This document shows, piece by piece, positions 1-12,416 of a stretch of DNA of 64,000 bases (its first letter is position 1; each line of letters starts with the position of its first letter). Source of the stretch: Halisarca cf. caerulea. Taxonomy: Eukaryota; Porifera; Demospongiae; Chondrillida; Halisarcidae. Under the pieces are notes generated by a model. It was not told the origin of the DNA and searched no databases. It worked only from the letters and a program-made list of their open reading frames with translations. Both the position numbers and the translations under genes were made by a program. The DNA is taken from assembly GCA_963170055.1 (NCBI GenBank), contig CAUJGJ010000332.1:1988501-2052500 (forward strand), written 5' to 3'.

Positions 1-170
1 CACATGTCTTTGCCACCACATGTCACACATGTCACGGTCTGTCTATGACATGTAGCAGCTGTGCATTGCCCTTCTCTGAGCATTGCTAGGCTAGATCTTG
101 TGTACTGTAGTCACAATAACTGGATAATATTCAACCCAAATGAACTGTACAACTGTTTCTGCCCTTCCAG

Positions 171-3100
171 ATCGCTCTCATGTATCTGTGTAGTATGTTG
201 TATGTCAACTTTAGTCCATTGTGGCCACCTGTGACAACAGTCATCACTTCTTATGCTGTGGATGACTGCAAGGCACTGTTTTGGGATGTCTTTGGTACTA
301 TTCTTGTCCAATCATCAGAATTAGCAGGTATGGGATTTGTGTGCCGGTATCCTCTAATACTTCTATATAGGGTTCTGTTTGTTTGGTTTCAGAGAAGTCA
401 CTTCCACCTGTATCTAAGGAGGGACCTGAAATGCCTGACAAGATGGTGCAATGTGGGGACCTCTACACCTACTACAGTGCTCTTTCTGATTGGAAGGTTG
501 ATGACGGTAAAACAGACCATGTTAATTTTAGGTACCTTATGTGGAGAGTGATTGAAAGAATACCAGAATTTGCTGAAAGAAAGTCGAAAATCATTGTTCC
601 TATATTTATGGACTTTATTCAAAGAGAATTTACTGCCTGGGAGAATTCCTTGGTTGATTATCAATCCATTTCCTCAACTTCATCATCAGTGTCAGATGGT
701 AAGAAAGATGTTCTTGTGGTAGATGATAGGGAAGTGATGGATACATTACTGCATGTTGTCAAAGACAATGAAGATAGTGCATCTGAGGAGGAGAATATTG
801 TTTCTGATATGCCTCAAGCTCAAATGCACAATAGTTGCAAGTCAGAGGACACTTGTGAACCACTGAGAAAAAGAAATTCTTTGAAGTAATTGTGGCAAAT
901 GTTGTCTGTTACCATTTCCAAATGTGGAGCTGTGCTTGTTTCCTGTTTTTTTATGTAGGACTTTGAAGCAACTCTTAACTGTGTTTTGCCTATTTAAAAA
1001 TCCTAAAGGACTCTACCAACACAAGGAATTGCAGGCACAGTACCATAGTGTTAGTTACGTGTACCCTTTGTAGTTGTGAATTTTCTTAATTAGCTTGTAA
1101 TAATATGGTGACAAACAGTAGATATGCATGGTTATGTATATACAAGATACCCAGGCAAACATCATATAAACCTATATACATATGTTGATATACAGCTGGT
1201 GTGTGAATACTGTATTACATGCCTGTTCTTCTCTGTAGCTGCTACTGCACAGGGATTCTTCGATCCAGGAGCTGGCCATGAAGTGCATTGCAACCTTCAA
1301 GCAGCCAGAAATAAGACCATACATGTAAGGAGTAGGAATCATACATACTGTCTACCAGAATATCCAACTACTGTTTTGCTTCCTGTGTTTCCACATCTAG
1401 TGACAACCTAATGAACTTACTGGATGACACAGAGTTTAATACAGAGCTGCTGAAGTTTAGTTCAAGTTCAGAACAGTACATTGTGCTAATGGACCACACT
1501 CCAAGTCTCATTCCTGTTTTGGTCAGGATACTCTATGGACGTATGCTGAAGCATGGCCAGACCAAAGCTGCTGTTCGTAGGAGAGGAATAGTGCTGAGAT
1601 TCCTGGAGACATGCAGATTGTCTGAGCTTCAAGAATTCATTGGCCTTGTTCTGGCACCATTCTTAAAAACCCCTGTTCTGGAGTCTCCAGACCCTCAGTG
1701 TGTTGTTCCTTTGAGGAAGCAACAAGGGTATGACTTGCATTGTATTTCATCAGTGGTCTGTCACAGTAATTTGGTCCAAATGTTTTAGGTCTGGGCATGG
1801 GTGCTTCTCAAATACTCTAATTGTTGAGACTTTAGGGTTAGATTTGGAATAGGGTTTAATATTGATAAACACCCACCCGGACCAAAAAACTGGCCAGACC
1901 TGATTCACCATGACATGCATCACCATGACAGGTCAGTCAACTTGTGTATTGTACTTGGGTACTACCTTCTCTCTTACTTGTAGTTTCCTCAAGCTGTGTG
2001 GGCAAATGATCGTAGCCCTAAAGGAGGACATTGTACCTTTTGCTATTGACTTACTAAACATCTCCTTGAGACTCACCAAGCATGCATCAATATTTCTGGA
2101 TATGAGAAAACAGGTAAGATCTTGCAAGGCATATGTTTATTTGTTGGCAGTACAGTACATTGCTTTATATGTTTATTTCTTTGTAGATTGCAACTCAATA
2201 TGTTAGTTTGCTTAGAAACATTCGCCAGCTTGGTATCCAGGTTGTTACTCAGGTAATCTATCTGGTCAATGGAGTGGGTAGAATATTTATGATTGTCATA
2301 CAGTGTCTGTATTGACACTTCAAAGTAATTCTTTTTTGTATAACTGTGTTTGAAGTTTGTTTTACTTTGTTTCTGTTTTTATGATTTAGATGTTTGAGGT
2401 GTTCGTAGACTTTCCTTTTTCTAATTTTGAGGACAGTATATTTGAATCTATTGTTTGGCCTCAGGTTTGATTAATTACTGTGTTTTACTTGTGTTTTTGG
2501 CACTCTAATATTCTAAATTCACATTCCATATAGTTGGGAAAGCTACCTAATGAATGTATACAGAATCCGACTCCCTTACTCAAGCTTATACACCAGTGGA
2601 GTATGCATTCTCGGTTAGTTTCCTTTGATATTTTGTGACATTATGTTTAACAGTATTTACTCGTGCACTAACAACATGCGTACATTTGCAGATGTTTTTT
2701 TCAATGTAGGTATCATCAGTATTTCCTTAAATGCCTTCCTGAGAGTAGCCTCCCCATCCTCCACTATGTGTACTCTTGCTTGTTTTCGAAGCAAGTTAGT
2801 TTCAGTGTGACTGATATGGTCTTCCAGGTAACTGTAAACCTTCTGCAAGAAATGAATAGAGAAGACTGCCCAGGTTACCAAGCAGTTAGTCCACATCTTG
2901 GCAGTATTCTGCAATATATCAGCCAGAAGTGGTCAGTTCCCTCTCCTAAGAAGAAGGTGCTTCTTACGGACACTGAACTGAAAGTTTTGTCAATGTTAGC
3001 TCTGCTTGTGCTTTTGCTTGTTTTGCTATACAAAGCATTATGAGTATTTGCTAATCTAGTGCTAGTAAAATTGTTACTGTGCTGTGTGGTGTGTCTGTGC

Positions 3101-4086
3101 TTGAGTTCCATTTTCCTCTTATCTGGTCCACTTACTTTCTTTTACTGGTGTACGTGTATCACTTCAATCTTCTGTAGGATCAGTCCACTTGTAACCGATA
3201 CTACTACTGCAGTTAAATTTGTTGATGTAATTCTCAACTTTGTTAGTCATGGATCAAGCCACTGTAAAGTAAGTGTATCTCCAGTTAGATACTTCAAATC
3301 ACTAGCATCCACTCTTGAATGAGTTTTAATTTTCAATTTTTATGTTTGTGTAGGGTGAAAACACCGAAGTGAACATGTTGAAAACCGTTAAGAATTTAGC
3401 GGCTCACATTGCGTCACCTGAAAGATATCTAAGGTGATATAAATATGATTTGTTTACCAATCTTGTTGTAGTTGTCAGGATGGCCGAGCGGTCTAAGGCG
3501 CTGCGTTCAGGTCGCAGTCTACTCTTGTAGGCGTGGGTTCGAATCCCACTTCTGACATTTTTTGTCTTTTTTTTCTCAGAATTTTAAGTCGCTTATTCTT
3601 CACTGTATCGTCGAGACACTCAAGACAGATGCTTTGCGACATTTTACAGGTGATTCGTTGTTTGGGATGTGTAATGTACGTATCTACTGAGTAATACAAG
3701 CATTATATATACAGGAGATGACAAAAGGCTCATCTCATTTGGAGTCAGTGGCTGATACAGTGACAGATTTAAATTCCTGGAATACAGCACATGTTGATGA
3801 GCCTGATTACATGATAAGAATAGAAGCTTTTGGCAAATGCCCTTCACATCTTGGATGTGTGCAAAACTTTGAGGAAGTAGTTTTGCTATTAGTGAACAAT
3901 GCGATGTTTTTCCTTCTCACCGTAAGAAAGGAGTACCAAGCCCTTGTGCTGTTTCTGTGCTCATTACTGTGGCCTTTTATCTGTTTTGTCTAGGCCAGTG
4001 ATCTTTCAATTAGAGATAGTGCTGCTGGATTCATATCCAGGTTAATAGATCATGATCGTGTAAACTCTGAGGGTGAGTCTCAATGG

Positions 4087-4159
<73 letters not shown>

Positions 4160-7100
4160 CGTGCGTGTACGTGTGAGTGAATTACCTATATTGTTTATTA
4201 TTCTATTAGAAAAATGTGCAGATTTTACTATCCAAGCTTTGTTTCATGGAATTCTACAAGGCTTGAGATCACACAATGATGTGAGTAGAAAATGCTTGTC
4301 TTGTTTGTGTATAGCTTAGCAGATTGCATGAATCCAAAGAAAGAATAATCTTCATTTTCTGATTGTTCACAGACAAGTTACAATGAAGTCATAGCTGTAT
4401 TGGGCCAACTGGTGAAATCTCACAAAGGGCACCCAAAATTGAAGGAAATGGTTATTCTCAGCGATCCTGACCCAGAAGCTGATTTCTTTGAAAATGTCCG
4501 ACACATTCAAGTAAGTCTGTACCTTTTTTGTATGCATATAACAGAACCTGTGAAATGGTCATTGTGTATCGCCTCAACTAGTTTCTGACATCCATGTGAT
4601 TTGACTAAAACACAGTGGAAACATACATACATTTTTCAGCACACGTGGACCAATCTTTGTTTATAGCAACTGCATGCACACACTAAAATGTCTTAAAGAG
4701 GACTTTTGAATATTAAAGGGATTTATGATCACATCCAGTAGAGCACACATCTTTGAAGTTGAGGGTAAGGTCTCAGAATTTGAATGTTTGAACTCAAGTT
4801 TATATTTTCTGCTTGCACTTCCTTGTTTCTTGGCTTCATGTTTTGTTTATTGCTTACTTTAATAGGTACATCGTCGTACACGAGCCTTTCTTAAACTTGA
4901 AAGCCTAATAGTCAAAGAACAATTCAGAGTTTCAACTCTTACTGACATTTTTCTGCCCATGGCATCTCATGTTGTAGCAAGTTCTGCCATGCAAAAGGAA
5001 CATAATTTACTTTCAGCGGTCATTGATGTTCTTGGTGCAGTTGCTTCACTGGTAAAGTGGTCTACTTATAAATATGTTCTCATGAAATATCTCAAGCTAT
5101 TGGCCAAGAAACCTGCAAGGGAGAAGACATTGATGAAGTAATTCTGCCTTCAAGGCATTTTAGCATACATGTGTGGGCGCTCATTTTGTTGCTTGGTATC
5201 ATTTGCTTTTGCAGAGTTGTGGTGGCCATTCTGAATGCATTCCATTTTGGTTGCACTATTGATGAATCCACACTGCCAGCTGATGGAAGTGAAGTCATGA
5301 TGAGTGACCATGAGGAATGCTCTGAAGATGTCATGGAACGTGATGTTGAAGAGCAAAATTCTATTCCTCAGAACATACGTGACTCTATTGTTCACACCAT
5401 CCTACCTGAGCTCAAAGCCAAACTACTTGTGAGGGTGAGTTCTGAAAGTTGTGTGCAGCCTTAACCAATGTATGCTATTCTCACATGGATATGACAACTG
5501 TGCACCCTTTCTATATGTATACTGTATGTACAGTACATACTTAATATTCCCTCCTTCACACAACATGTACGTGTATATTTATACTCCTTAAGAGTGTGCT
5601 TTGTACTACGCTGAATGTGTAAGTAGCTCCATGGTCCAATATTTATTTTGAGGAGCAGGATATACATACATGTATGTATACACTTTTAATACATAATATT
5701 TCATTGGCAATTAATAAGTTCTGTACTTTTACCATATGGTTATTCATTCATTGTACATTACATGTGTACGTATATTTATTGATTGATACTCCCACTTTAG
5801 GTGTAAGTACTGTAAGTAGATGTATGTGTGTGTCGTTTAGAACTAAATATATTTTGGTGTGCACAAGTCACCTTCAATTTCATATTATCATTGTAGGATG
5901 AACATTCACATCTTGAGATTTTGAGGTCTCCCCTTGTTTTAGCCATGACAAAGCTGCTTCAGTCTCTTCCAAAGGCAGCCTTGCACAGTCATTTGCCAGG
6001 GTAGGGATCTGTTAGCAGCTTCTCTGTCCACTTTGCCAGCCTTTTTGATGCATTTATTGATGTGTACCTAGCAACCTTTCTAAAGGCCCGTACTTTATCT
6101 ACTACCTATTCTAGGATAATTTACTGTACATGTACATACTGTATAGTACCACTGGAATATTGTGTGAATTTCCTTGTATGTACAGTAAGTGCTGCATGTG
6201 TATGATTGGTCAGAAGACAAGGTATATTTTGGTGTGCACATGTCATACTGTAGTTAGGTTCTGATATAGAATCTCTTCTTTATACATGTTTCTGTAGTGG
6301 AGGTTCCCCAATCCCAGTATGTACTCAGAATATGCATGTTTTGTAGCAAATTGCAAAGAAACCTGGGAACTTGTTCTTTTACTCCAGCAGTTCTCCCATA
6401 CACTGCACTATCAGTTTTTTGTTTATGTACAGAATTCTTCTGAAGATATGCAGTCAGCTTAAGAACAGAGATAGAGACACAAGAGACATGGCACGGAATG
6501 CACTTGTGAAAATTGCACAATCTCTTGGACCTTGCTATGTTCCATACATTGTAAAAGAGATGAAGGAATCTTTGACTAAAGGCTATCAAGTGAGTCTTAC
6601 CATTAGTTCTGCTAGCAGAACCCTTTTAGTGTGCATGTTGTGTTGTGTACTATTGCAATCAATGCTCAAAGCTAGACTACAAAATCTTACAAATCGTGTA
6701 TGTTTGTGTTTTGTATATGCTTACATATCACTTATTGTAAGAACATAGAATTGTCATGTTATGTTGCAGCACTATGTGTTCTCATATCTTCACACTCTTG
6801 TTCAGGTGCACATATTGGGCTTCAGTATCTATGCTCTTCTTACTGGTCTAAGCCAGCATTTGAATTCTGGTGATCTGGATCCTTGTTCGGTGGATGTCAG
6901 GGAGATTCTAGTTAATGACTTGTTTGGAGCACCTGAAGAGGAGAGAGACACACCTGAAGCCATTAAAAAGTTACCTGAAGCGAAAACCTCTAAAAGTTAT
7001 GATTGCTTTGAGCTTTTAGTATCCAAGCTAAGTCCAAAAGAGGTTCCTGATATTATTGAATCACTTCTGAAGGTGTGCCACTGAATGGCCAATGGAAAGT

Positions 7101-10100
7101 TAGGCTAGTCAGCCTTATGTTTATCTGATATATTTGTACTTGTGTTCAGATTCTGAAGGATCAACCCACTGCAAAAGTATCCAAACAAGTATCCGAAGTA
7201 TTGAGAAGAGTATCATTGGGTATTTTGGGCAATGCAGGATTTCCTGTCGAACAAGTACTCCTTCTCGTTCATGGTTTGCTAGTTGACTCTGTGCCTGGAA
7301 TGTCCAGGAATGTTCTGTAAGATAATCACTGTGTTGCTGAATTATTGTAAGTATAATTTTAAAAGTAGTTTACTTGCTTTGTAGGGAAGAAAATGCAAAG
7401 AGTGATTTGCATCAGAGCAAAGAAACCATTCTTCTTCCTCCAGAGCCACGAAGAGGAGGCCCTAAGCCTGTTACTCAGTTGAATATTACTACTCATGTTG
7501 TGGCTCACTTTGGTTTGCAAGTATGTACATGTTACTTCTGTCATGATTAAGTAACATGTCTTATCTTTTTGGATAAGTGTTATCTTTGGACAGATAGCAC
7601 ATGTCACAATTTTTCATCAACAATCATTCAATTGTATGTTCATTGAAAAAAAATTGTGACATGCATTATCTGTCAAAAGAATAAACTTATCCAAATTGAT
7701 CTAGCCTGTCGAAGAATTTCTACAACCATGTCTTATCTTTTGCATCATCATGCAAGTGTATCTTCCTTGCATATAGTATTTTCTGCTCGAAGTTCTGTGT
7801 TTTGCCTACTCTAGTTGACAGTAGCCACACTGAAGAAGCACAAGTTACAGTCACCAAATCATCTACAGATGATTGATCCTTTTATTGAAATCCTGTCCAC
7901 AACCATCAAGTCAAAGCATACCAATGTACGTACTGTATGTACTGTACATACAGTATGTGTACAGTATGTTCCTCTCTGTTGTTTGTTTGTATGTAGACTC
8001 TGCACAAGTGTGTGTATTGTATTGTATTGTATTGTATTGTATTGTATTGTGCAGGTGTGTGTGTATTGTGCTGCATGACATATATATCGATTTGCTGTAG
8101 GATATACACAGTTTGGTGAGCGTATTAGTTTACTTGTGTATGCTCTAATTTTTATAGCATCTGTTACCGTGGTGATGGCACAATTATACAGCAATTTTAT
8201 TATACACTTTATAAAACATGGGCTTCTAACTCACCATGATTTCATACTTTAAGGCTTGCGGCACTTTCAGGTGCTTTACCCCTCTAGACTCAAATGTTGT
8301 GCATATTAAGTCATGCAGCCTTCATGCCGACTGTATGTTTCACTGTTAGATAGTATACATGCTGTAATATTATATTTTTGGTAATTAATTTTAGTGTGTT
8401 GCAGTAGGTTTTTTTCATTTGCCCTGCTGACTTAGATTATCTCTGTCACTCTGAAATGCTTGCGTGAGCTATTGCCCTACCCCTTGCCTGCAATGAAGAC
8501 TGGTTTGCCAGGATTTATTGAGGAGTTGTTCTCCATACTTGGGAAGTATTCCAAGCATGGTGCAGCAATTGGACCCAACCAAGAATTAGTAGCAACAGCA
8601 TTCAGAGCAATGACTGATATTATCAGTATTAGCCATGAAGCGCCTATATCGGAAGCTCAGTTGCAGGTTGATATTAATGCATATATTTCATTTTTGTTTG
8701 TGTTTTCATTCCGTCATTTTTTGCTTGGGCTACAGTTGCTGCTGACATTCGTTGAAGAGGATATTCATGACCCTCAGAGACAATCAACAGCCTTCCCATT
8801 GCTGAAGGTATGCCATTGCAGCTTCCCTCTACTAAGGATGATATGGTTAAGTTGTAGTAATCATTGCAGCTATGTACTGTTTGTGTCCATGTGGTGAATA
8901 ATGGATTGGACATCACAAGTGTTTGGATTGCTGCTCCTGTCCTGTTGTATACATACAGTCACATTGGAAGTTTTTGATAATATTATAGGCAATCATTGCA
9001 AGGAAGTTGGTTGTTCCAGAGATCCATGATGTAATGGGACGAATAATTCAACTATCTGTTGTATCTGATTCAGAAACAACCAGAAGTCAATGTCGACTTG
9101 TGAGTGGATATTTGTATTTCAATGCAATTTGTATACTAAATGACATGAGCCTCTCTGCATGACCTAGGTAACTTGCCATTTCCTTCTTGACTATCCTCTT
9201 GGTAAGAGAATCTACAAGTACCTTGGTGCCATTTTATCTAATTTGAGGTGCGATTATATTATGGTACAAGTAGGTAAATTCTCTCATACAAGGATGGTGT
9301 ACATTGCTATGTGGAGTTATGGAACACCACATACTATACAAAACTATGTTTGTGTGCTGTGTGTGTGTGTGTGTGTGTATGTGTGTGTGTGTGATACTTG
9401 AATGAGATTACAGCATTTTATAAACATGGCAACTATGCTAAATTCTCTGCTAAGCTATGAGGTTCAAAGTGGCCGAGAATCTGTTCTAGAGTTATGCAAC
9501 TTCTTCTTCACTAAATTCCCCCCGGTGAGAATGTGTGCTTACTATCCATTGTTCCATATACATGTATACCTTTAGCATTTTGTTTACTAACATTTTATTT
9601 TATTTTTGTGTAGCGTCTATTGCATAAACAAGCAACGTTCTTTTTCATTCCCTTGAGCTCCCAACTAGTCAATGATTCATCACCTGTGTGCAAAGAAATG
9701 GTTGCTGTAGCCATGAAGAAGCTGTTAGAAAGGGTACATTTACTACAGTATACAATGTGTTACAATAATCATGTTGCATACCAGCTTTTAACTGTGACTG
9801 CTCTTCACTTACCTTGTTTTATCTTTATCACAGCTTGATGGATCCAAGAGGAGTGAATTAGCTGATTTTCTTTTGCATTGGTTAAACTCAAAAAATGTAA
9901 GAAAAGCAAAAAGTCACTTGATTTGCTGTGTATTTACAGGTTATCTGAGTGACAATTTTGTACCTTTTAGTTGCTTCATCAGCAAGTTGCTGTGCAAGCC
10001 CTTGGACTGTTCATTGAAGTAGAAGCAGAAAATTTTCAGAAACGATTAACTCCCTTTTTACCATTGCTATTTCAGTGCTTGGATAGTCCTAGCGATGACC

Positions 10101-11912
10101 ATGATGAGATAAACTCCGGTGGAGTTGTGAACATGGATGACAGTAGTGTCGATCGCAATCATATTTCTTCAGACGGAGTAGCTGCAGAAGTTCCAGAAGA
10201 GACTTCTACAATGGTTGCATTGAGGTCTTCAACTGTATTGGAGAATCCACTGCTTCATGACCATCTACTGTTCATTACACTTTCATGTTTTGGTAAAATA
10301 CTTATTAAATGTAGTTCAGTGCTGAAAGATCCCTCGTATGCTGACACACTGAATAAGCTATGGAGTGAGTACAATCACAGTGTGCATTCTATGAGGTCGT
10401 GTTTTGATGACATGTTGTGTGTTTTTATTACAGATAGAGCAGAAGAATTTTTGTTTTATCCTCACACTTGGGTCAAGCTCTGTGCCTGTAAACTATTTGG
10501 ACTTTTATTTGCAGTTTATCCACCAGCAAACGTTGCAACATCATCACATGATATAGTTTGTGAATATCTTACATCAGATCCAAGAAGTAAAGTGAGTACT
10601 GATATTTGAACATGGAAATGGATTTTTATTTCTGTTGTTGATACTGTTACTACCAGCAATTAATAAGTATGTGTACCTAGGAAGGGCACTGAAATCAGAA
10701 AGGCACTCTATTTCACTAGATTCTTTTTAAATTTATCAAAATGGTGTTAACTATACGCAATCCCCGTGAACCACTGCAAATTGTTACCAGCACACTATAA
10801 TTTGTCGTAGATGTTATGCAAGTCTCAGTACATGACGTCTACATCATGTCACATTGTAATGAGGACATTGATGAACGGAACATACATGTTTTCATGCACA
10901 TCTGTTTTGACCATTTACACAGTACATGAATGTGTGTCGCATGCATGTATTCACAGTACTATTACTTTCTGCGTAGGCTACTATTCTGTTCAATAAGTTT
11001 TATAAAATTCTAAAAGTACAGTCACTCAATCCAGAAATAAGTGATCAGGTAGGTCCAGTACCCATTAATTTTGCTGGTTTTAGTTTTCATACTATTTTAA
11101 AGTGTGGAATGTTGACTAATGCCATTCCAGGTTGTGAAGAACATGGTGTTTTGCACTCGTGTCATATATCATCATCAACTGGATGACAAGGCTTCTCTTG
11201 ATGCTAGCAATGATCTTGTGAAAAAGCAGATAATGAAGATGGAGAAATTGGCAAGACTTGAAGCTGGAAATTGTCCAAAAGATTCCAGCAAGGTAGTACA
11301 CACTGGTCTTTTCTTATTATATTTAATTTTACTCATTCAATTATCACAATATTTATCATTTCTCCTTATCTCCTTGTTTCTTTGACTTTGGCAGCGTTCG
11401 TGTGTGCTCAAGTGGATAGGAGCCTTGGCTGTGAACTTTGATCCGAAAATAGTGGAAGTCTATTTGTCCCTGTTGCTAAAACCTGTTTATCGGGAGCTTG
11501 CTAATGAGCAAACAATAGGCAAGTGTTTGTATATGTCTCATGTAAGATGTTAAGTTGTCCTATAACACAGGACTGTAGTGGCTGTTCTGTGTGCACGTGT
11601 TTTCCTGGAATATCTAATAATACATGATGATTGTATCCAAGTTTATATTGGCATAGCTTTCCAAGTGCACCTTAGCACATCGGTTTTTAATTTATGGATG
11701 ATCATTCATGTTTTTGTTTTATATTGTAACTAGTGCACACCTATCACTACATTATAGGTGGAGACTGCCATAAGCTGGCTGAAGAGGTTGCTGAAGTTAT
11801 TGCTAAAATTTTGGGAAGGGATACAATGGCAGTGGCTAATGCTAGTGTGCAGAAGGAATTTTCACTTTCCAAAGAAAGAAGAAAGAGAAAAATTGCTATG
11901 GATGTATGTGTG

Positions 11913-11948
<36 letters not shown>

Positions 11949-12236
11949 CGTGTGTGTGTGTGTGCGTGTGTGTGTGTGTGCTTGTGTGTGTGTATGCACG
12001 CGTGCGTGTGTGTGTGCGTGTTTGTGTGTATGTGTGTGTGTGTTTATTTCACTTGTCTCCCTTCCATGATTGCATAAAATCACACTAAAAATTGTTGTTT
12101 ATCATTGCCCATGTTTATCATGCCCCTGAAGGCTGTGGTCAATCCTGAGATTGCTGCAAGGAGGAAAATAAGGAAGAACATTCGGAAAAAGGTTCAAAGG
12201 AAGATTAAAGGAAGAATTTCGAGATTATGCAAGTGA
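171..12236 (+). CDS. UTP20: UTP20 (SSU processome component 20), C-terminal portion; 5' part lies outside the window
   Basis: UTP20 is a large nucleolar HEAT-repeat protein of the U3 snoRNP/SSU processome, needed for early pre-rRNA cleavage and 40S assembly. Seen: helical-repeat segments matching the family, including [15 protein letters not shown] (1515-1557), [14 protein letters not shown] (4469-4510), [15 protein letters not shown] and LDYPLG, and a basic tail containing NPEIAARRK before the stop at 12234. Exons read: 171-327, 393-885, 959-1049, 1239-1324, 1401-1727, 1984-2113, 2187-2252, 2390-2464, 2534-2613, 2710-2994, 3178-3268, 3354-3433, 3580-3649, 3715-3921, 3994-4072, 4210-4280, 4373-4510, 4866-5137, 5215-5434, 5897-6000, 6433-6589, 6806-7072, 7150-7316, 7385-7520, 7815-7925, 8436-8666, 8736-8807, 8989-9099, 9168-9217, 9407-9524, 9614-9733, 9834-9896, 9971-10591, 10977-11048, 11131-11292, 11395-11518, 11758-11903, 12132-12236. 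They total 5955 nt in phase. Least certain are the donors at 1049, 2994 and 9217 (9247 is the alternative) and the acceptor before 9407. No start codon is in the window. Confidence 0.93.
3474..3556 (+). tRNA. trnL-CAG: tRNA-Leu (anticodon CAG), nested in a UTP20 intron
   Basis: The acceptor stem GTCAGGA (3474-3480) pairs with TTCTGAC (3550-3556) through one G-U pair. The A box TGGCCGAGCGG (3481-3491) and B box GGTTCGAATCC (3536-3546) are intact. The anticodon stem CTGCG/CGCAG encloses the loop TTCAGGT, giving anticodon CAG (reads CUG). The long variable arm marks a class II tRNA, as expected for leucine. No intron is present. The discriminator base would be A3557. A T-run (TTTTTT from 3558, then a longer T tract to about 3574) can serve as Pol III terminator. 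The gene lies in the sense orientation inside the 146-nt intron 3434-3579 of UTP20. Confidence 0.95.
4085..4176 (+). repeat. (GT)n microsatellite in a UTP20 intron, next to a donor
   Basis: Roughly 90 bp of uninterrupted GT dinucleotides pass into GCGTGC variants. The tract starts about 12 nt after the donor at 4073 and fills most of the 137-nt intron. As RNA it is a UG tract. Confidence 0.95.
4511..8435 (+). other. Longer UTP20 introns without genes
   Basis: Introns 4511-4865, 5435-5896, 6001-6432, 7521-7814 and 7926-8435 are AT-rich and full of short palindromic ATGTAC/GTACAT words. I see no ORF, tRNA or clear box C/D or H/ACA snoRNA in them. Intron 7521-7814 carries an inverted repeat (7566-7696). 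Intron 7926-8435 carries a TATTG pentanucleotide microsatellite at about 8013-8050. Further on, intron 10592-10976 (385 nt) likewise shows nothing recognisable. Confidence 0.6.
7566..7696. mobile_element. Short foldback element in a UTP20 intron
   Basis: The left arm reads TTGGATAAG...TTATCT...GACAGATA...ATGTCACAATTTTT. The right arm, from AAATTGTGACAT to CTTATCCAA, is its imperfect reverse complement. The unpaired loop is about 30 nt. There is no coding capacity. It is consistent with a small MITE; no superfamily is assigned. Confidence 0.6.
11904..12048 (+). repeat. (TG)n-rich microsatellite beginning at a UTP20 donor
   Basis: Interrupted TG/CG dinucleotides begin within the donor GTATGTGTGCATG at 11904 and run for about 145 nt of the 228-nt last intron. 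Apparent Cys-Val or His-Thr frames across it on both strands are simple-repeat artefacts. Confidence 0.95.
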
Positions 12237-12416
12237 TGTAAACTGATATCATTGACAGATTCGACACATTATATTTTCATTATTTCGTTCCAGTCGGTTT
12301 TTCGATCAGATTACAATGCGATTGCATGGTCAATTAAGCAGCGCTACGTATAAATTCTACTTGCGGTTAACGCCTCGTTTCAAGGAAAGGATCTCGCGTA
12401 GGCTATAGTTAAACGA
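12237..12416 (+). promoter_or_regulatory. UTP20-RTK intergenic spacer, presumed RTK promoter and 5' UTR
   Basis: Only 180 bp separate the UTP20 stop (12234-12236) from the RTK ATG (12417). The spacer must hold the UTP20 polyadenylation site and the RTK promoter, or the two genes share transcripts. I see no AATAAA and no clear TATA box. A more GC-balanced stretch with GCGCTACG and ATCTCGCGTAGG precedes the ATG. Confidence 0.5.

Noticed and set aside
180..551. Plus-strand frame overlapping the first two UTP20 exons in another phase
   Set aside because: Reads through the intron 328-392 and loses the UTP20 similarity; the spliced frame is right.
3493..3699. Minus-strand frame across the tRNA and adjacent UTP20 exon
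   Set aside because: It is the complement of a tRNA plus a well-supported sense exon; no family similarity.
4281..8435. UTP20 introns as snoRNA hosts, as in many ribosome-biogenesis genes
   Set aside because: I found no paired C (RUGAUGA) and D (CUGA) boxes with terminal stems, nor a hinge-ACA structure; a dedicated snoRNA search could still overturn this.
11733..12088. Long Cys-Val and His-Thr frames on both strands over the TG repeat, likewise at 4083-4319 and 58430-58700
   Set aside because: Products of translating dinucleotide microsatellites; the only coding sequence there is the UTP20 exon ending at 11903.
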